A stretch of 64,000 nt of DNA from Antedon mediterranea (lineage: Eukaryota; Echinodermata; Crinoidea; Comatulida; Antedonidae), in assembly GCF_964355755.1 (NCBI RefSeq), contig NC_092671.1, positions 5,407,001 through 5,471,000 on the forward strand, written 5' to 3'. Shown here one piece after another: positions 61,701 to 64,000 of the stretch. Within the stretch, counting starts at the first letter, position 1, and each line of letters opens with the position of its first letter. A model generated the notes under the pieces. The model did not search any database. It was not told where the DNA came from and saw nothing but the letters and a program-made list of their open reading frames with translations. The position numbers and the translations under genes are program-made.

Positions 61701-64000
61701 GTGCCAATTGTCTTCAGACGTGTGCGTGTCAAAATGGTGCACAGTGCTCTAGAGTTGACGGAACGTGCTCTTGCACAAACGGCTGGATGTCTGACAACTG
61801 TGACGTACCTTGTCCAGAAGATAGATATGGTGCAAACTGCGTAAAGGTATGCCATTGTAAAAACCACGCAACGTGTGACCGATTTACGGGGGAATGCGAG
61901 TGCCAACATGGGTGGACTGGGGCTGTATGTGACACTCCATGCTCACCTGGTACATTTGGTTCAAATTGCAATCAACGGTGCAGGTGTACCAATGAAGCCA
62001 CTTGTTCGCCTGTCGATGGTAGCTGTAGTTGTGTTGCGGGGTGGACAGGTATTTTGTGTAATCAACAATGTGATGGTCTGCACTACGGAGTGAACTGTGC
62101 TCAACTATGTTCTTGTCAAAATCAAGGTACTTGTGATTCTTTCACTGGTGCTTGTGATTGTCCACCTGGGTGGCACGGCACCGTGTGTGACATAGCGTGC
62201 CCTAACAGACGATATGGCAAAAACTGTGAACAACTTTGTCGCTGCCAAAACCAAGCTGAATGTGATTCAACGGACGGCAGCTGCTCTTGTAAAGAAGGAT
62301 TTACTGGAAGATTCTGTGACACAGCATGCCAACAAGGCTCTTACGGTACTAACTGTATGTACACGTGTACATGCGAGAACGGTGCATCTTGTTCAAGATT
62401 TAATGGTGCATGTACATGTCCTCCTGGATGGTTCGGAGATTTATGCAACTTGGAATGTGCAGACAACACGTATGGTCTTCAATGCTTAGAGCAATGTGAT
62501 TGTCAAAACGGTGCTTCTTGTTCTCGGTTTGATGGTTCATGTACATGTGCACCAGGCTGGACTGGGCCTAAGTGCGATGTGGCCTGTAGGGATGGCTACT
62601 ATGGTGCGTATTGCACTCAGCGCTGTCGATGCACTCATGGCGGGACATGCTTGGCTACAACTGGTGAATGTAACTGCCCTGCAGGGTGGATGGGGCCATT
62701 GTGCGCCAATGCATGCCCAGAAGGACGCTATGGTATACGCTGTGCCCAAGGATGTCTTTGTCAAAACCAGGCGACTTGTAATCCTGTCAACGGAGAGTGT
62801 ACGTGTTTAACTGGATGGATTGGTACCTATTGTGAAACAAAGGGTAGGTTCTCTACCAAAATGTTTTTTTTAATTATTATTTATAATATTATTCCGTTTG
62901 ATGTTACCGACATATATGTATAATTGGTCGTTCAGTACCAGGGAGGTATACCTTCCTGGTCAGTACCGACAGCAGTATTACAAACTGATTGAATGATTAC
63001 TAAATTGCGCATGTGGTTTCTGTGTGCCGAAATTAGTTAAGGTTACTTGAATCGGCTTCGGCTTACTAAATTAAACAACAAATTGATTGACTGCCATTTA
63101 TAATTTTTATAACTATTCTTTTTTGATCGATTAGATATTGTTGGATTCAAACCATCTCAAATAATTTCGACAAAAGAAGTAACATGCTCTGAAGTAGCCG
63201 TGTATTATGAGGATGGTAAATATATATTCGAGTGTTTGGAAATACGGTACGTTTCAAATTGTCATAATAACAGACCTATTTATACTTATTCTGTAGTAAG
63301 TCAACTATTTAATACTAAATAAGTTCCTTTACTTTTCCCAATCAGCGTTGATGGGCTGAGATTCCCAAATGGTGTAACATGTCGGGAACGCTGGGTGGAT
63401 AGGATTCCAGATAAATCCGACGCCTACTTTCATATGCGTACTGATCACGTGGGTTTCTGTAGGACGATTCTAAACAACAATGACGAATACAGTAAAAGTG
63501 CTTTACATGTAAGTTCATCATAAACCCAGATTATCTCTTGCGCTATACACACTATAAAAACACAAATAAGAATAAATTTTATTAAATTGTTCGTAAGATG
63601 CTTGTTAAACAGGCTCAATACCAAAGTCTCCGTGTTAGCAGTACGTACATCAACATGAATTGAATTGAATAAATGCATAAGCACAAAGAGTCAGGGTGAA
63701 AATTTGGCTATTTTTATCCGTAAAAACAGGACACGACACCAGTGATTATGACGACGATATCGAATAAAAGGGAGACGGAAACAAGAATTTTACTCTGATT
63801 AATGATGAGATGACGACAGCATGACGACAAATCAATCGGTATCATGATGATCAATGTCGTAATTACGGATTAAAAAACAGAATCGTCGTTTAATACATTA
63901 GTCATTAATATATCTTTTAATATTTTACCAGAGCGTTCGAGTTGAAGTATCGTTCAAATGTGCTGAAACACGTGAATATCGGATCCAGTGGATGGACAAC
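55611..64000 (+). CDS. EMI and multiple EGF-repeat protein, MEGF-like, partial at 3' end
   Basis: Join 55611-55723, 56337-56435, 56857-56957, 57573-57668, 58074-62843, 63135-63246, 63346-63508, 63932-beyond 64000. All introns are GT-AG with matching phases. Signal peptide MLRYFIVIVVIVLSFGDLLW, then an EMI domain (CNLPAVGVCEYEEP ... CGWKNLKTCTRYRP ... LKCCTGYRND), one ordinary EGF (VCDSPCQHGGVCSSPNNCQC), then 37 repeats of about 43 aa of the MEGF type (CP.G.YG..C...C.C.NG..C....G.C.C..GW.G..C). After these come Cys-containing exons of unknown type. EMI plus these repeats is the layout of MEGF10/11 and MEGF6, which are cell-surface or secreted; those have far fewer repeats. The transmembrane part, if any, lies beyond the window. 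No symbol assigned because orthology cannot be settled. Confidence 0.92.
55832..55936 (+). pseudogene. Degenerate EGF-repeat fragment in intron 1
   Basis: About 105 bp closely match EGF repeat 8 and its upstream border (58955-59062), starting GGAAGCCTCTGTGA. One cysteine codon is changed to Tyr (TGT to TAT, in the ENYQC part) and about 7 nt are missing after AAAAATGGAGC, so the frame is broken. It lacks a convincing donor and is best read as a copied fragment. Confidence 0.8.
56337..56435 (+). CDS. EMI/EGF gene exon 2 (EMI middle)
   Basis: EVFPHIRAVVSLRHGSYKVA then CGWKNLKTCTRY: the central EMI Trp and Cys pair. Acceptor TTTGCAG, donor GTAAGT, phase 2 both sides. Confidence 0.9.
56857..56957 (+). 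CDS. EMI/EGF gene exon 3 (EMI end)
   Basis: PIYYNTYALRLEIITQKSLK then CCTGYRNDTGRCI, the CC-x-G-[YF] EMI C-terminus. Acceptor CTTTAG, donor GTAAGT, ends in phase 1. Confidence 0.92.
57573..57668 (+). CDS. EMI/EGF gene exon 4 (single EGF)
   Basis: One classical six-Cys EGF: VCDSPCQHGGVCSSPNNCQC then ETGFIGPACQF. Acceptor TCGACAG, donor GTGAGT, phase 1 both sides, a symmetric EGF exon. Confidence 0.92.
58074..62843 (+). CDS. EMI/EGF gene exon 5: 37 MEGF-type repeats in one exon
   Basis: 4770 nt without an intron, 1590 codons, phase 1 on both sides. I counted 37 tandem units, each with eight cysteines. Repeat 5 (QNGDCNHVTG) and repeat 14 (GWRSFCGEP) are each one residue short but keep all cysteines. 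Several share SRFDGTC or HVDG, showing local duplications. Base composition is richer in GC than the surroundings, as expected for a selected coding exon. Donor GTAGGT; reading on into the intron gives a hydrophobic but unlikely tail. Confidence 0.95.
62932..62967. mobile_element. Micro-palindrome with 8-bp direct repeats, locus D
   Basis: A near-perfect palindrome CCAGGGAGGTATACCTTCCT(GG) is bounded by TCAGTACC on both sides (62932-62939 and 62960-62967). It lies in the intron 90 bp after the EGF-repeat exon. Same pattern as loci A-C, 53 kb away. Confidence 0.7.
63135..63246 (+). CDS. EMI/EGF gene exon 6
   Basis: Joins phase 1 to phase 2: DIVGFKPSQIISTKEVTCSE then VAVYYEDGKYIFECLEI. Acceptor CGATTAG, donor GTACGT. 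Two cysteines; no domain recognised. Confidence 0.75.
63346..63508 (+). CDS. EMI/EGF gene exon 7
   Basis: VDGLRFPNGVTCRERWVDRI, PDKSDAYFHMRTDHVGFCRT, ILNNNDEYSKSALH. Acceptor CCAATCAG, donor GTAAGT, ends in phase 0. Two cysteines; unrecognised. Confidence 0.75.
63932..64000 (+). CDS. EMI/EGF gene exon 8 (cut by window end)
   Basis: Acceptor TATTTTACCAG; SVRVEVSFKCAETREYRIQW then MDN, open to the end of the window. Confidence 0.65.

Noticed and set aside
58074-62843. A CRISPR-like or satellite array
   Set aside because: The 129-bp periodicity comes from conserved cysteine codons of EGF repeats in one open frame, not from identical DNA repeats.
62844-62923. Hydrophobic tail after the EGF repeats (MFFLIIIYNIIPFDV) as a membrane anchor
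   Set aside because: It follows a GTAGGT donor and well-spliced exons continue at 63135; the tail is intron read-through, though a short isoform cannot be excluded.

Overview
This is eukaryotic, intron-rich, AT-rich DNA from an animal. The gene content (a full-length vertebrate-like APC with 15-aa, 20-aa and SAMP-type repeats; an EMI plus MEGF-type EGF-repeat protein) and many short DNA-transposon derivatives suggest an invertebrate deuterostome, possibly an echinoderm. The species is an inference; no sequence marker here fixes it.

Layout. (1) 1-2130: upstream non-coding DNA with an 843-bp inverted-repeat element. (2) 2204-47836, + strand: APC. The model has eleven coding exons, all with GT-AG introns in compatible phases, joining to 3093 codons including the stop. 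Two introns exceed 12 kb and hold most of the repeats. The 3' UTR runs to about 48.54 kb. (3) 48.54-50.42 kb: intergenic, nothing recognised. (4) 50610-54731, - strand: an unrecognised coiled-coil-rich protein of about 438 aa in eleven coding exons, none of which needs a frame correction. (5) 54732-55610: a short intergenic region containing the start of gene 2 and, on the other strand, the start of gene 3. (6) 55611-64000, + strand, cut by the window end: a secreted or membrane protein with a signal peptide, an EMI domain, one ordinary EGF, 37 MEGF-type EGF repeats encoded by one 4.77-kb exon, then a cysteine-containing region I do not recognise.

APC is expected to scaffold the beta-catenin destruction complex; ARM domain, beta-catenin repeats, Axin-binding motifs, basic region and a C-terminal PDZ ligand are all visible. 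Its three SAMP motifs all read SAIP, it has an extra (eighth) 20-aa repeat, and no N-terminal coiled coil like the human one is encoded in this window. Nothing in the sequence links the three genes functionally; they look like ordinary neighbours.

The most unusual non-coding signal is a set of four tiny palindromes (20-34 bp) with related ends (CATGGAG or CAGGGAG), each flanked by exact 7-8 bp direct repeats. They look like hAT-type mobile elements reduced to little more than fused termini, or hAT excision products. There is also a seven-copy family of about 155-bp foldback elements, a Harbinger-like 1.08-kb element with a TAA duplication, a 314-bp tandem duplication carrying long hairpins, and two tRNA-derived SINE-like copies.
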